Origin: a virus
IMG/VR virus record: IMGVR_UViG_3300013131_000052
Coordinates: 1 to 55,980 of that record
Length of the DNA stretch: 55,980 nucleotides
Direction: 5' to 3' (one strand)
The notes under the pieces are model-generated. The model was not told the DNA's origin, did not search any database, and saw only the letters and a list, made by a program, of their open reading frames with translations. Positions 17,419-25,057 of the stretch are shown piece by piece; the first letter of the stretch is position 1, and each line of letters begins with the position of its first letter. The position numbers were made by a program, and so were the translations under genes.

Positions 17419-18252
17419 TTAAGTCCATAAGCTCTGGCGTACTTTAATCAGTCTGATCATCATAGCTTCGTCTTCTTTTTCGTAAGCTTCTTCGATTTCG
17501 CGAGTTTTATCTAAAGCTACACGACACATTTCTGCTTCTCCGGGACTTTTATCTTCCATATCGAACAAATCATAGCCTTTGGTTCTGCGCATATCACAGT
17601 AGGCGGTCCAACCCGAAGCATCGTGTACATCGGGACGTTTTGGATAGACTTCGGTCCACCAGGTGTAGAGTTCGATTATTTCTCGGGCAGCTTTGGCCTG
17701 ATAAGTAGGCTCTCCCCATCCGTCGTCACCGGGCGCCAGGCCCATGCTGTCGTCCATTTTAAGGTTCGCAGCCCAACGCAGATATTCTAATCCGGCTTCT
17801 GGACAGCGCCAGGTACGCCAGCGTAGGAAACTGCGACGCCACCAAGGTACCTCGTACTTCTTGCGTTCTTCTTCGCTCCAAAGACAGTGGTGCCAGGCCT
17901 GCTCAATCTCCACGAAATCTACCAGTTCGTTGAAAAGGCAAGGTAGAAAACGGTTGCCTACGTCTGACCAGGACCCTGGTTTGATATCTCTAGGATGTGC
18001 TGTTAATCTGTGGCTATGGCTGACCCAACGGTTGTTGATGTAGTATCTGACATCGTGAAATCGATCAGCAGGCCAGTTGACGAAGTTTTGGGCGTAATCC
18101 AATCCTTCCTCCACGATCCAATAACGGACGGGATGTGTCTCTTTGGCTGCCTCTCTCCAAAGGCGCCATTCTTTGCCCGTGCCTGCTTTGAGTTTGGGCG
18201 TACCTCGCAGCCAATCTGCTAATCGTGAACATGACCAATAGTTTGCTCTCAT
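17419..18252 (-). CDS. Hypothetical Trp-rich phage protein (277 aa)
   Basis: Begins MRANYWSCSRLADWLRGTPKLKAGT and is unusually rich in Trp, Arg and Tyr (e.g. WWRRSFLRWRTWR about residues 135-147). The segment KEWRLWREAAKETHPVRYWI followed by LDYAQNFVNWPADRFHDVRYYI recalls a family of phage proteins of unknown role. No catalytic residues are obvious. It leads an operon of overlapping small genes and has its own consensus sigma70 promoter, so it is expected early. Confidence 0.75.
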   Translation of the reverse strand: MRANYWSCSRLADWLRGTPKLKAGTGKEWRLWREAAKETHPVRYWIVEEGLDYAQNFVNWPADRFHDVRYYINNRWVSHSHRLTAHPRDIKPGSWSDVGNRFLPCLFNELVDFVEIEQAWHHCLWSEEERKKYEVPWWRRSFLRWRTWRCPEAGLEYLRWAANLKMDDSMGLAPGDDGWGEPTYQAKAAREIIELYTWWTEVYPKRPDVHDASGWTAYCDMRRTKGYDLFDMEDKSPGEAEMCRVALDKTREIEEAYEKEDEAMMIRLIKVRQSLWT

Positions 18253-18279
18253 AGTAGTTTCCGGTTGTCGAACACTTTA

Positions 18280-18308
18280 ATTATACGAGATCTTTAAAAA
18301 CCTGTCAA
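18280..18308 (-). promoter_or_regulatory. Consensus sigma70 promoter
   Basis: Minus-strand TTGACA (18308-18303), 17-bp spacer, TATAAT (18285-18280). About 28 bases separate the -10 box from ATG 18252. Confidence 0.9.
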
Positions 18309-18326
18309 TAATAATTGGAAAACGAG

Positions 18327-18710
18327 TTAAAATTTTCTTTGGTATCCAGCCAAATTTAGCATCATACTATACTGCTCATAGGCTTTTTTGACTGCCTCGT
18401 TTGAGTTACGATAAAATGTTTCTTCACGCTCTTTGTCCATAAGTGTTTGAAACATATCAACTTCGGATCGAGTATGATGTTGCCATTTAAAGAATCTGCG
18501 TTCCAATTCAACTAAAGCTCTTAGACGACCTTCTGGTATTTCTACAGTATAAACCCGTTCATCTTCAAACTCTACGATATCGTTGCGAATGATATCAGCA
18601 CGTTCTGGGTCTGTGAAAAACTTTGGAGGATGATACCGTGCTCTGCGTTTTTGATCGTTTAGGACACGTACTTCGTAATTTTCGCAAAATTGTTTAAGGT
18701 TATCTTCCAC
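18327..18710 (-). CDS. Hypothetical phage protein (127 aa, GTG start)
   Basis: Starts with GTG at 18710, overlapping the end of the 51-aa gene by 11 bp. The protein is charged and helical (NDQKRRARYHPPKFFTDPERADIIRND, then RRFFKWQHHTRSEVDMFQTLMDKE). No family recognised. It closes the transcription unit that contains thyX and the 51-aa gene. Confidence 0.65.
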   Translation of the reverse strand: MEDNLKQFCENYEVRVLNDQKRRARYHPPKFFTDPERADIIRNDIVEFEDERVYTVEIPEGRLRALVELERRFFKWQHHTRSEVDMFQTLMDKEREETFYRNSNEAVKKAYEQYSMMLNLAGYQRKF

Positions 18711-18855
18711 GACCCGCTGATTTCTTTGCTGGTTTGTTTACACTTACCTGACTACCGTGAATACCGTGATCTCCGTCCTTGGCGTTCTTAGTATTACTTT
18801 GTTTTTGATTAGATTTCTTTTTTTCTAAAACAGCTTTTAAAAAATCAGTTTTCAT
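18700..18855 (-). CDS. Small basic protein (51 aa)
   Basis: ATG 18855-18853 follows a good AAGGAG site. The protein begins MKTDFLKAVLEKKKSNQKQS, continues through an acidic-Gly stretch (NAKDGDHGIHGSQ) and ends in a basic patch (VNKPAKKSAGRGR). The Lys/Arg-rich ends and lack of a hydrophobic core suggest a nucleic-acid-binding or unstructured peptide. It lies 2 bp after thyX and overlaps the next gene by 11 bp, so it is translated in the same message. Confidence 0.65.
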   Translation of the reverse strand: MKTDFLKAVLEKKKSNQKQSNTKNAKDGDHGIHGSQVSVNKPAKKSAGRGR

Positions 18856-18857
18856 AA

Positions 18858-19544
18858 TTACTCCTTGGCAATTAAACTGTGGGTCATAGGAAAGATTGCA
18901 GAGATGGCCTTAGCACAGGCCAATGCCACAAGCTGATGTTCCTTCTGTGTGCCATTACCTGAACGCAGTTCGATAAAATGTATCCATGAACGAAGTGTTC
19001 CGTTCATATAAAGTTTACTTTCGATGTTACCTTCCGGAATAACAGCACGAGCCTGTTCCTTGGCTATGCCATTCGTGACAGCCCAAGTGTAGGCCTCTCT
19101 AGCGGCTCTAATAACAGCCTGTTGTTTTTCTTCCCATAAACGTGCAAGCTCTCTCTGGTCAATGTCTGCCATGTCCAATTCGACAGAATTCTGTCTGTTT
19201 TTGGTGTCCTGCAATCTTGCTTCTCTAGTGACGAAGTTAAGATCTTTTGTAGGGTCAGCGTATCGTTGACTAAACTCTTGGAATGAGAATGATCTGTGTC
19301 TAAGGATCTGACGGGCGATATCTCTGGTTGTGGTGATTTCAACACAGGCTGAAACCATTTCGAGTGGGCTCCAGTGTGCGTGTTTAACAAGATATCGTAT
19401 AAGCTTCTCTGATGTCTCTGTATTGAATTGGTTTGATGGGTTGCTGACACGGGCGCAATACGCAATGAGTTCCTGCGCATCCTCGATACCCATGAGTCTA
19501 AATTCGCCTGTGGGTTGGGAATAGGATAAAAGTTTAACATTCAT
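18858..19544 (-). CDS. thyX: Flavin-dependent thymidylate synthase ThyX
   Basis: The ThyX signature RHRSFSFQEFSQRY (about residues 82-95) is complete, with matching context (SPLEMVSACVEI before it; the C-terminal NGTLRSWIHFIELR and QKEHQLVALACAK after it). Length 228 aa is normal. The enzyme makes dTMP from dUMP with methylenetetrahydrofolate, FAD and NADPH, and would supply thymidine for phage DNA. It is translationally coupled to the structural-like 171-aa gene upstream (stop adjacent to ATG). Confidence 0.97.
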   Translation of the reverse strand: MNVKLLSYSQPTGEFRLMGIEDAQELIAYCARVSNPSNQFNTETSEKLIRYLVKHAHWSPLEMVSACVEITTTRDIARQILRHRSFSFQEFSQRYADPTKDLNFVTREARLQDTKNRQNSVELDMADIDQRELARLWEEKQQAVIRAAREAYTWAVTNGIAKEQARAVIPEGNIESKLYMNGTLRSWIHFIELRSGNGTQKEHQLVALACAKAISAIFPMTHSLIAKE

Positions 19545-20060
19545 TTATGATTCTTTCAATATTTTCATGATCTTTTCTTTTTCTAAAAGATCTTTTTCTA
19601 GTTCAATATATTTAACACGCAGTTCTTTTAATTTGTCCCAACGTTCTTCTAGTTCTGGATTTGGTTTAAGAATAGCTAAACGTTCTTCAATCTTTTCTAT
19701 AGCTTGGGTCAGACTCTTACCACCTACAACAATATCAGCACCTTCTTTCATGGTCAACCCGTCTGCATCTATATGCACATTGGAAGGGTTAGTGGTCATG
19801 GTATAGCCACTGGTGCCGGTTGTTGTGTAGTTATAAGGAATTGTGGTGCTGCCTGAGGTGAACGTGCTGAAATCCAGAGTGATATCGTTCATTGTATCTA
19901 TGGTATAGATTGGCTGTGCTGCTCCCCCACCTAAGTCAATTGTGATAGTATCAGCACCGTACCCAGAACTGATATTACTATAGTCAGGAGGAACAGCACC
20001 ATATCCATCTAGACTACCAGTTACAGTGTAATCTTTATTCATGTTTTTTTTGTTGGCCAT
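19545..20060 (-). CDS. Virion-associated-like protein with C-terminal coiled coil (171 aa)
   Basis: The N-terminal 90 residues are Gly/Thr/Ser/Tyr-rich and beta-like (SLDGYGAVPPDYSNISSG, TFTSGSTTIPYNYTTTG). Residues 95-115 hold an ADGLTMKEGADIVVGG turn as in fibre proteins, and residues 120-171 form a charged coiled coil (EKIEERLAILKPNPELEERW..LEKDLLEKEKIMKI). Such a layout is seen in small virion proteins of T4-like marine phages. Function is not proven. Confidence 0.65.
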   Translation of the reverse strand: MANKKNMNKDYTVTGSLDGYGAVPPDYSNISSGYGADTITIDLGGGAAQPIYTIDTMNDITLDFSTFTSGSTTIPYNYTTTGTSGYTMTTNPSNVHIDADGLTMKEGADIVVGGKSLTQAIEKIEERLAILKPNPELEERWDKLKELRVKYIELEKDLLEKEKIMKILKES

Positions 20061-20063
20061 TTA

Positions 20064-20630
20064 TCATTTTACCCCAATAATCATAAATCTTCGAAATTGC
20101 CAATCTGGATATTCAAATAGTTTTTCACCAGAAAAATAAATCTCAGATAACTTGAAATCTTTGACAAAGTTTTCTAGAGAATTATGGTTATGACAATGAT
20201 CTTCATGTTTCATGTCGTTGCTTTGTAACACCACTAATGTTCCTTTAGGAATGTTGTCAAACCATTCTTGAGATTCAATATGTTCTACGCTGGTGTTTAT
20301 CACTGTGTCGAAATCATGGATGGTATATTGAAAGTCGTTGGCATCGCCAGTTATACTTTTAAATTGCCAATTTTGCCACTCCCAAGAGTTATTGATCTTA
20401 TCTGCGATTTTTTCAACCTTGGGATCAATATCTAAACTGCGAAAAGTTTTGATTTCAATACGATTGCGGATCCTTAATATAAAATTTGTTAGACCATACC
20501 AGCCACCTAAGCAAAGTATCTGTCTAGGGTGTGCTGGCATGTTAAGTTCTATGATTTTTTCTAAAGATTCAGCTAACCATAATTTGCTCAATACTTGTCC
20601 ACTAGAAAAAGCATCTTGATCAAGATGCAT
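20064..20630 (-). CDS. SAM-dependent methyltransferase-like protein (188 aa)
   Basis: Motif I resembles ILCLGGWYGLTNFIL (about residues 38-52), motif II has the acidic SLDIDPKVEKIA (about 64-75), then ITGDANDF (about 91-98) and a motif IV-like DTVINTSVEHI (about 107-117). This fits a class I Rossmann methyltransferase of a kind common in large phages. Substrate unknown (small molecule, DNA or protein). The start shares a base with the stop of the histone-like gene. Confidence 0.65.
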   Translation of the reverse strand: MHLDQDAFSSGQVLSKLWLAESLEKIIELNMPAHPRQILCLGGWYGLTNFILRIRNRIEIKTFRSLDIDPKVEKIADKINNSWEWQNWQFKSITGDANDFQYTIHDFDTVINTSVEHIESQEWFDNIPKGTLVVLQSNDMKHEDHCHNHNSLENFVKDFKLSEIYFSGEKLFEYPDWQFRRFMIIGVK

Positions 20631-20827
20631 TATGCACCTTTAGCTTCTTTACGGGAGTTCTTCTCTTCTGTGATTTCGTTACGACGAGCTTTAACTGCTT
20701 TACCTACTTCTTGAAGTGCTTTACGAGCACGAGTACCTGCTGCGTTGTTACCAGCGGCAAATTTTGTATCTTCCGCTAAAAAGTTTTCAAATGCTGATTT
20801 TAATTGTTCTACTGTGTTTGACATCAT
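20630..20827 (-). CDS. Histone H1-like (Hc1-type) DNA-binding protein (65 aa)
   Basis: The sequence NNAAGTRARKALQEVGKAVKARRNE closely follows the Hc1/histone H1-like family of bacteria and phages (helical N-terminus, then Ala/Lys/Arg-rich tail). It likely binds DNA non-specifically. ATG 20827 follows AAGGAAAAC; a second ATG one codon later is also possible. Transcribed just after the tRNA-like gene at 20867, probably from the promoter at 20984-21012. Confidence 0.75.
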   Translation of the reverse strand: MMSNTVEQLKSAFENFLAEDTKFAAGNNAAGTRARKALQEVGKAVKARRNEITEEKNSRKEAKGA

Positions 20828-20866
20828 GTTTTCCTTAAGTTATGTTCTACTACTTATTGTAGTAAT

Positions 20867-20977
20867 TGGTGTGGTCGGTAGGTTTCGAACCTACAAAGGC
20901 TACGAACTACGTCAGCGCCCCGTCCCCATTCTGGACTATGGGTCCAGCGGGAGCTTTGCCAATTTGCTCACGACCAC
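20867..20977 (-). tRNA. Oversized tRNA-like gene, anticodon uncertain
   Basis: Minus strand: acceptor GTGGTCG (20977-20971) pairs perfectly with CGACCAC, followed by A and CCA. The T-arm GTAGG-TTCGAAA-CCTAC is ideal and a D-arm AGC..GCT with AAATTGGCAAA is present. The part between D and T arms is about 57 nt, far longer than even class II tRNAs. It can fold as a hairpin CTGGA-CCCATAG-TCCAG (anticodon CAT, but with C at position 33) inside a second helix TCCCG/CGGGG, plus a variable-arm-like hairpin GCTgACG/CGTAGC. An alternative fold (CCCAT/ATGGG) exposes CCA. Class and anticodon cannot be settled by eye. Confidence 0.6.
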
Positions 20978-20983
20978 AGCTTT

Positions 20984-21012
20984 ATTATATAACAAAATCA
21001 TTCCTATTGCAA
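20984..21012 (-). promoter_or_regulatory. sigma70 promoter for the tRNA-like gene and histone-like operon
   Basis: Minus-strand TTGCAA (21012-21007), 17-bp spacer, TATAAT (20989-20984), seven bases before the tRNA-like 5' end. Confidence 0.7.
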
Positions 21013-21029
21013 TACTTTTATAGAAAATT

Positions 21030-21058
21030 TTGAAGAAAATTTCTCAAGGATATATAGT
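21030..21058 (+). promoter_or_regulatory. Probable sigma70 promoter for the porin gene
   Basis: TTGAAG (21030-21035), 17-bp spacer, TATAGT (21053-21058), 33 bases before ATG 21091. Matches four or five of six bases in each box. Confidence 0.5.
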
Positions 21059-21090
21059 GTAGCGATTTAAATTTATGGAGATCAAATTAA

Positions 21091-22110
21091 ATGAGATTAA
21101 ATTTTTTGCCATTTCTGTGTCTTTTTGGAGTTTCTGCCGCCTACGCTCAGGTTACGGTATACGGTGTAATTGACACAAGCATACAGTCCTACAACAACGG
21201 AACCTCTAGTTTTACTAGAGCGGCCGATAGTCAATATAGCACGAGTCGTTTGGGGTTTAGAGGCACAGAAGACCTTGGAGGAGGGCTAAGTACCTTTTTT
21301 CAAATAGAAGGAACGTTGAATCCCTCCACAGGATCAATGGGGTCTACCACTGTGGCTGCTAATGAAATTTTCAATAGAGATGCGCATATTGGTATCAAGT
21401 CTCCGTTGGGATCAATTAGAATGGGACGAACTGATGTGGCTCTAGTAGGAGAGATGGATATATTTGTATCACAATCTGGAAACTTTGGTATGCATCCAAC
21501 TAACGGCACCAGTGTTGAATTGGGTACCGATCAAAAAAACGTGGTCAGATATGACAGTCCGGTTTATGGAGGATTTCAACTCATAGTGGGTCATGCTACT
21601 AACAACGTAGGAGCGACCACAGATGCCAATGCAGATCAAAATGGAGTGGCTCTAAGATATGAAGCAGGCAAACTAAAGGCAGGAATAGGCTATCAGAAAA
21701 ATCAAGGTGTGGGTGTGGCAGCACGTGAGACCACGACTGCAGGGTTGGCCTATGATTTTTCTGTGTTATCAGTTGGTACTGCCTATGCAAGAGGTGATAA
21801 TTCAACCACCGCTGATGTGACTAGTTCGGCATGGGTAACCTCAGTAAGGGTACCGTTGCAGCAACAGTATGCTGCACATGTCGTTTATGCGCACAGCTCA
21901 AATGGTTCCAGCACTACCAACAACAAAGGTAACGGTGTTACATTAGCGGTTACCAAAGACCTAAGTAAACGCACCACACTTTATGGAGCATATAGCAAAG
22001 TCTATAATCAAACTAACTCGTCTATGACCATGTTCAATGCAACAAGTGCTCCGGCAAGAGCCGGTTTAGATACCAGTTCATTGGGACTAGGAATCAGCCA
22101 TCGTTTTTAA
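21091..22110 (+). CDS. Gram-negative outer-membrane porin (Burkholderiales type)
   Basis: A 19-20 residue signal peptide (MRLNFLPFLCLFGVSAAYA) is followed by QVTVYGVIDTSIQSY, the standard first strand of betaproteobacterial porins. Next come SRLGFRGTEDLGGGLSTFF (about residues 52-70), the loop-and-strand IKSPLGSIRMGRTD (about 103-116) and RYDSPVYGGFQL (about 154-165). The protein ends in ISHRF, the terminal Phe required for BAM assembly. Length 339 aa is normal and the frame intact, so it should form a trimeric 16-strand beta-barrel for small hydrophilic solutes. Codon use looks like the surroundings. A phage copy could raise nutrient uptake or replace the receptor porin to exclude other phages. 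Three bases separate it from the next gene. Confidence 0.93.
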   Translation: MRLNFLPFLCLFGVSAAYAQVTVYGVIDTSIQSYNNGTSSFTRAADSQYSTSRLGFRGTEDLGGGLSTFFQIEGTLNPSTGSMGSTTVAANEIFNRDAHIGIKSPLGSIRMGRTDVALVGEMDIFVSQSGNFGMHPTNGTSVELGTDQKNVVRYDSPVYGGFQLIVGHATNNVGATTDANADQNGVALRYEAGKLKAGIGYQKNQGVGVAARETTTAGLAYDFSVLSVGTAYARGDNSTTADVTSSAWVTSVRVPLQQQYAAHVVYAHSSNGSSTTNNKGNGVTLAVTKDLSKRTTLYGAYSKVYNQTNSSMTMFNATSAPARAGLDTSSLGLGISHRF

Positions 22111-22113
22111 AAA

Positions 22114-22833
22114 ATGAGGAACGAAGAAGAAATATCTGTTATTAGATCTAATATAACTGATCCCTTCTTCGTTCCGAATTTTCTTCTTGAAGACGAAGTA
22201 TCATATCTAATAAAAATTTTTGAACAATCTCAAGACAATAATTGTTCTTCAATAATTAAAAAAAACACAGGTCCTATAACTTTAAATCTTAATAATTTTA
22301 ATCAAGATCAAGTAGTGACTAATATTATTGATAGGTTAAAATCAATAATAGGAAATTATGTAATCACCGCAGCTTTTTTTTATAAAACAGAGTACCCGCA
22401 TGTTATTCACAATGACGATACATTCGAGTTACCGAATGACGTATACAAAGGTATAACACTACCATTGAAATTGTACGGCGAAAATGTAAAAGAATTTCCT
22501 CATCTATGCTTTTTTGATCAACTATATTTTCACGGTCCAGCAAAGTTTTTTAAAAACGAAAACGATATACCGACCTACTACAATGAACAGATATATGATT
22601 ATTCAAGAATAGAAAATCTTGCAGCAGCTGAGTTTGATCAAAAACTATATGAAACATATTTCACTCATCTAAAGAAACCTTGGTTGGATGGAATGAGCAT
22701 AAAATGTATGATTCCTTGGATTCCTAGAAATGCCATAATATTTGACAGCATTCGACTGCATTGTGCCAGTGACTTTCGTAGAGTGGGTGTGCATTCAAAA
22801 TTAGGAATAAGTATTTTTACCAAAAAAACTTAA
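22114..22833 (+). CDS. 2OG-Fe(II) oxygenase-like protein 1 (239 aa)
   Basis: N-terminal FFVPNFLLEDEVSYLIKIF (about residues 18-36) is the helical opening typical of prolyl-4-hydroxylase-like phage oxygenases. The facial triad fits H99-N-D101 in PHVIHNDD and the distal His in IRLHCASDF (about 216), followed by the Arg-containing RRVGVHSKLGISIF that would hold 2-oxoglutarate. Reaction: 2-oxoglutarate and O2 dependent hydroxylation of an unknown substrate in the cytoplasm. It starts three bases after the porin stop and may share its promoter. Confidence 0.75.
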   Translation: MRNEEEISVIRSNITDPFFVPNFLLEDEVSYLIKIFEQSQDNNCSSIIKKNTGPITLNLNNFNQDQVVTNIIDRLKSIIGNYVITAAFFYKTEYPHVIHNDDTFELPNDVYKGITLPLKLYGENVKEFPHLCFFDQLYFHGPAKFFKNENDIPTYYNEQIYDYSRIENLAAAEFDQKLYETYFTHLKKPWLDGMSIKCMIPWIPRNAIIFDSIRLHCASDFRRVGVHSKLGISIFTKKT

Positions 22834-22856
22834 CTGTTTCCATTTAAAATTGTTTC

Positions 22857-22864
22857 AATAAATA
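22857..22864 (+). promoter_or_regulatory. Late-type promoter AATAAATA
   Basis: AATAAATA, seven of eight matches, lies 40 bases before ATG 22904 in the 70-bp gap between two oxygenase genes; suited to expressing the four-gene overlapping run that follows. Confidence 0.45.
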
Positions 22865-22903
22865 ATCGTCAGCTGTAACATAATTTTAAAATTAATAGAA
22901 ACC

Positions 22904-23431
22904 ATGAACAAAAAAACAAATCTAATTTACCAACCTAAATTAGATTTTAATTTAGAAGAAATCAAAGAAATAGTTTTTCTAAATCAGTTTTCGTCCGATA
23001 AAAATCTCAATGCTTCCCATCATAGATCAGTGTCAGATCATCCCTGTCTACAAAAAATACGATCTAAGTATCCGTTTTTAAGCAGCATTTATAATATATA
23101 CACTCTACCAGGAAATCGTAAAATTCCGTTGCACGTTGATGCTCAACGATCAGCGGCGTTGAATATACCTATTGAGAATACCGAAGACAGCGTAACAATT
23201 TTCTATGAGCATGTACAAGATCCAATTTTAGAATATGATTCTAAAAACGTTTATAATTTAATCAAGTCGGAAGTAACGGAACTTTTTAGATTTACTTTAC
23301 TAGAACCAACGTTAATCAATAATTCAATTCCTCACATGGTTATTAACAATAGTTCAAAACCAAGAATAATTCTTAGTTGGAGTGTCAATAAAGAATTTAA
23401 ATTTGAAGATGTCCGAGATAAATTTCAATGA
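22904..23431 (+). CDS. 2OG-Fe(II) oxygenase-like protein 2 (aspartyl-hydroxylase-like, 175 aa)
   Basis: H77-V-D79 in KIPLHVDAQR supplies two iron ligands, H144 in NSIPHMVINN the third, and R154 in KPRIILSWS the 2-oxoglutarate carboxylate. The spacing and the ILSWS strand fit the aspartyl/asparaginyl beta-hydroxylase-like cupin group. First gene of four overlapping oxygenase genes (4-bp overlap with the next). Confidence 0.75.
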   Translation: MNKKTNLIYQPKLDFNLEEIKEIVFLNQFSSDKNLNASHHRSVSDHPCLQKIRSKYPFLSSIYNIYTLPGNRKIPLHVDAQRSAALNIPIENTEDSVTIFYEHVQDPILEYDSKNVYNLIKSEVTELFRFTLLEPTLINNSIPHMVINNSSKPRIILSWSVNKEFKFEDVRDKFQ

Positions 23432-23958
23432 ATAATTTTTATCATCCTGTTGAATTGCCTTTTTCTATCGATCTCGATCTTACGAAGTTTGTCGATCAAC
23501 AGACCAAATGTAATATCGATCTTTTGCCCGAAAAAGTGCACCACTGGCTAGAAAATACGCTTGACGCTGTGGTATTATGGACAGAGATATTTTATCTATC
23601 ACCAAATCGATCGTATGATATACACTGTGACGGACACGAAATTGATAATAAATGCAAATTAAATTACATTATCAATGGTGATGACAGCGTAATGCATTGG
23701 TACAAAGCAGTAGACCATAATAAAATAATATACGCCTACAGCAAATCTAATACTAGATATCTTAAATTAGAAAAAACCAATGCTGAAGAAATTTGTCAAG
23801 CGACTCTAGTGAATCTAAATCTTGTAAATGTAGGAGATTTTCATACAGTAGCGAATGGTAAAAATGATCGATGGTGTATCAGTATTGTTGTCGGAGATAA
23901 AATTACCAAAGACAGATTAAACTATAACGAGGTAAAATCTAGATTAAATATAGAATGA
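23428..23958 (+). CDS. 2OG-Fe(II) oxygenase-like protein 3 (176 aa)
   Basis: H66-C-D68 in SYDIHCDGHE, distal H139 in VGDFHTVANG and R148 in NDRWCISIVV give a complete predicted triad plus 2-oxoglutarate Arg. Overlaps both neighbours by four bases (ATGA), so translation is coupled. Substrate unknown. Confidence 0.7.
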   Translation: MNNFYHPVELPFSIDLDLTKFVDQQTKCNIDLLPEKVHHWLENTLDAVVLWTEIFYLSPNRSYDIHCDGHEIDNKCKLNYIINGDDSVMHWYKAVDHNKIIYAYSKSNTRYLKLEKTNAEEICQATLVNLNLVNVGDFHTVANGKNDRWCISIVVGDKITKDRLNYNEVKSRLNIE

Positions 23959-24512
23959 ATACCTGTTACATCAAGTTAGCATTAGATATATTTCCTTTCA
24001 ATCATCCAGTGGATTATCTATTAAACAACGATTGGCCAGAAAATCGCATGGACAAATTGCATTCTACTGAGTATCTTAACCCAGAATTAATTCAGTGTTT
24101 CCAAGAAAACAATGTGAAATTAAGAAATACATTTTTAATGATCAATTGGTGGACATTAAGACCTAGGCCTCCACACACAGACGGAAATTGGTTTTCTGAC
24201 GATGGTGTTGTTGCAAAAAGACAATGTGGAATTAATTGGAATTTTACTCCCGGAACCTGGGTAGAATTTTACAGCAAAGAAAATGCCACACCAAAATTTG
24301 ATCCTAAGGGGAGAATCGATGATGCCACAGTTTGGCCAGACGCAAGAACAGTCATTGATAAATGGCACACTCCCGGACCGGTGATTTTTAATCCTCAAAT
24401 TATCCATAGAGTAAAAAGTTTTCCTCATATCCAAAGACGAGTGGCCTGTACTCTGAGGTTTGACGAAACTTTTGAATCTATAGGTGAAAAGCTATCTAAA
24501 TATATAAAATAA
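23955..24512 (+). CDS. 2OG-Fe(II) oxygenase-like protein 4 (185 aa)
   Basis: H74-T-D76 in RPPHTDGNWF, distal H151 in NPQIIHRVKS and a double Arg at 161-162 before ACTLRF fit the double-stranded beta-helix core. Trp-rich strands (INWWTL, INWNFTPGTWVEF) line the predicted pocket. Overlaps the previous gene by four bases and shares one base with the next. Confidence 0.75.
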   Translation: MNTCYIKLALDIFPFNHPVDYLLNNDWPENRMDKLHSTEYLNPELIQCFQENNVKLRNTFLMINWWTLRPRPPHTDGNWFSDDGVVAKRQCGINWNFTPGTWVEFYSKENATPKFDPKGRIDDATVWPDARTVIDKWHTPGPVIFNPQIIHRVKSFPHIQRRVACTLRFDETFESIGEKLSKYIK

Positions 24513-25057
24513 TGTTTACTTCTATACAACTACCTTATACTAAATTCGTCCCCGATAACACCGCGACTACATATTATATCGCGGCCATTCATTCAGCAAG
24601 TCCGTGGATAGAAGAATTTAACCTACAAGATGTGTGTAGAGGTAGAGACATACGCTGTGTTGTTGGCTGGATTAAGCCCAGACACAGAATGCCTATACAT
24701 GTAGACATGGGGGATTATGGACCTACTCCATGGGCATTAGATTTTACCACAGATGAATTCAAACATGCAGAACTTGAGATATACAAAAATTTAGATGTGT
24801 TAAACAGGCCAACCGGAAATTTAGTTGCTCCCCCAAACAATTCATACGGAATACCGATCATCAAACCAGAAAATGCTGAATTAATAGATTCGTGGTCATT
24901 TACTAAAGGTGCTGTTAAATTTACCCCCGGAACAAACTGGCACACTGGATATAATCCTGATCCAGAAAAATGGATGGCAGTTGTAAGTTTAAGAAGTTTT
25001 TTTATCGAAGACTGGTACGCTATAGAGGAAAAATTACAATCAGTGAGTGTGCTGTAA
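24512..25057 (+). CDS. 2OG-Fe(II) oxygenase-like protein 5 (181 aa)
   Basis: H63-V-D65 in RMPIHVDMGD, distal H144 in GTNWHTGYN and R161 in AVVSLRSFF form the predicted iron and 2-oxoglutarate site. The gene shares its first base with the stop of the previous one and ends 18 bp inside the convergent oxygenase gene. Confidence 0.7.
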   Translation: MFTSIQLPYTKFVPDNTATTYYIAAIHSASPWIEEFNLQDVCRGRDIRCVVGWIKPRHRMPIHVDMGDYGPTPWALDFTTDEFKHAELEIYKNLDVLNRPTGNLVAPPNNSYGIPIIKPENAELIDSWSFTKGAVKFTPGTNWHTGYNPDPEKWMAVVSLRSFFIEDWYAIEEKLQSVSVL

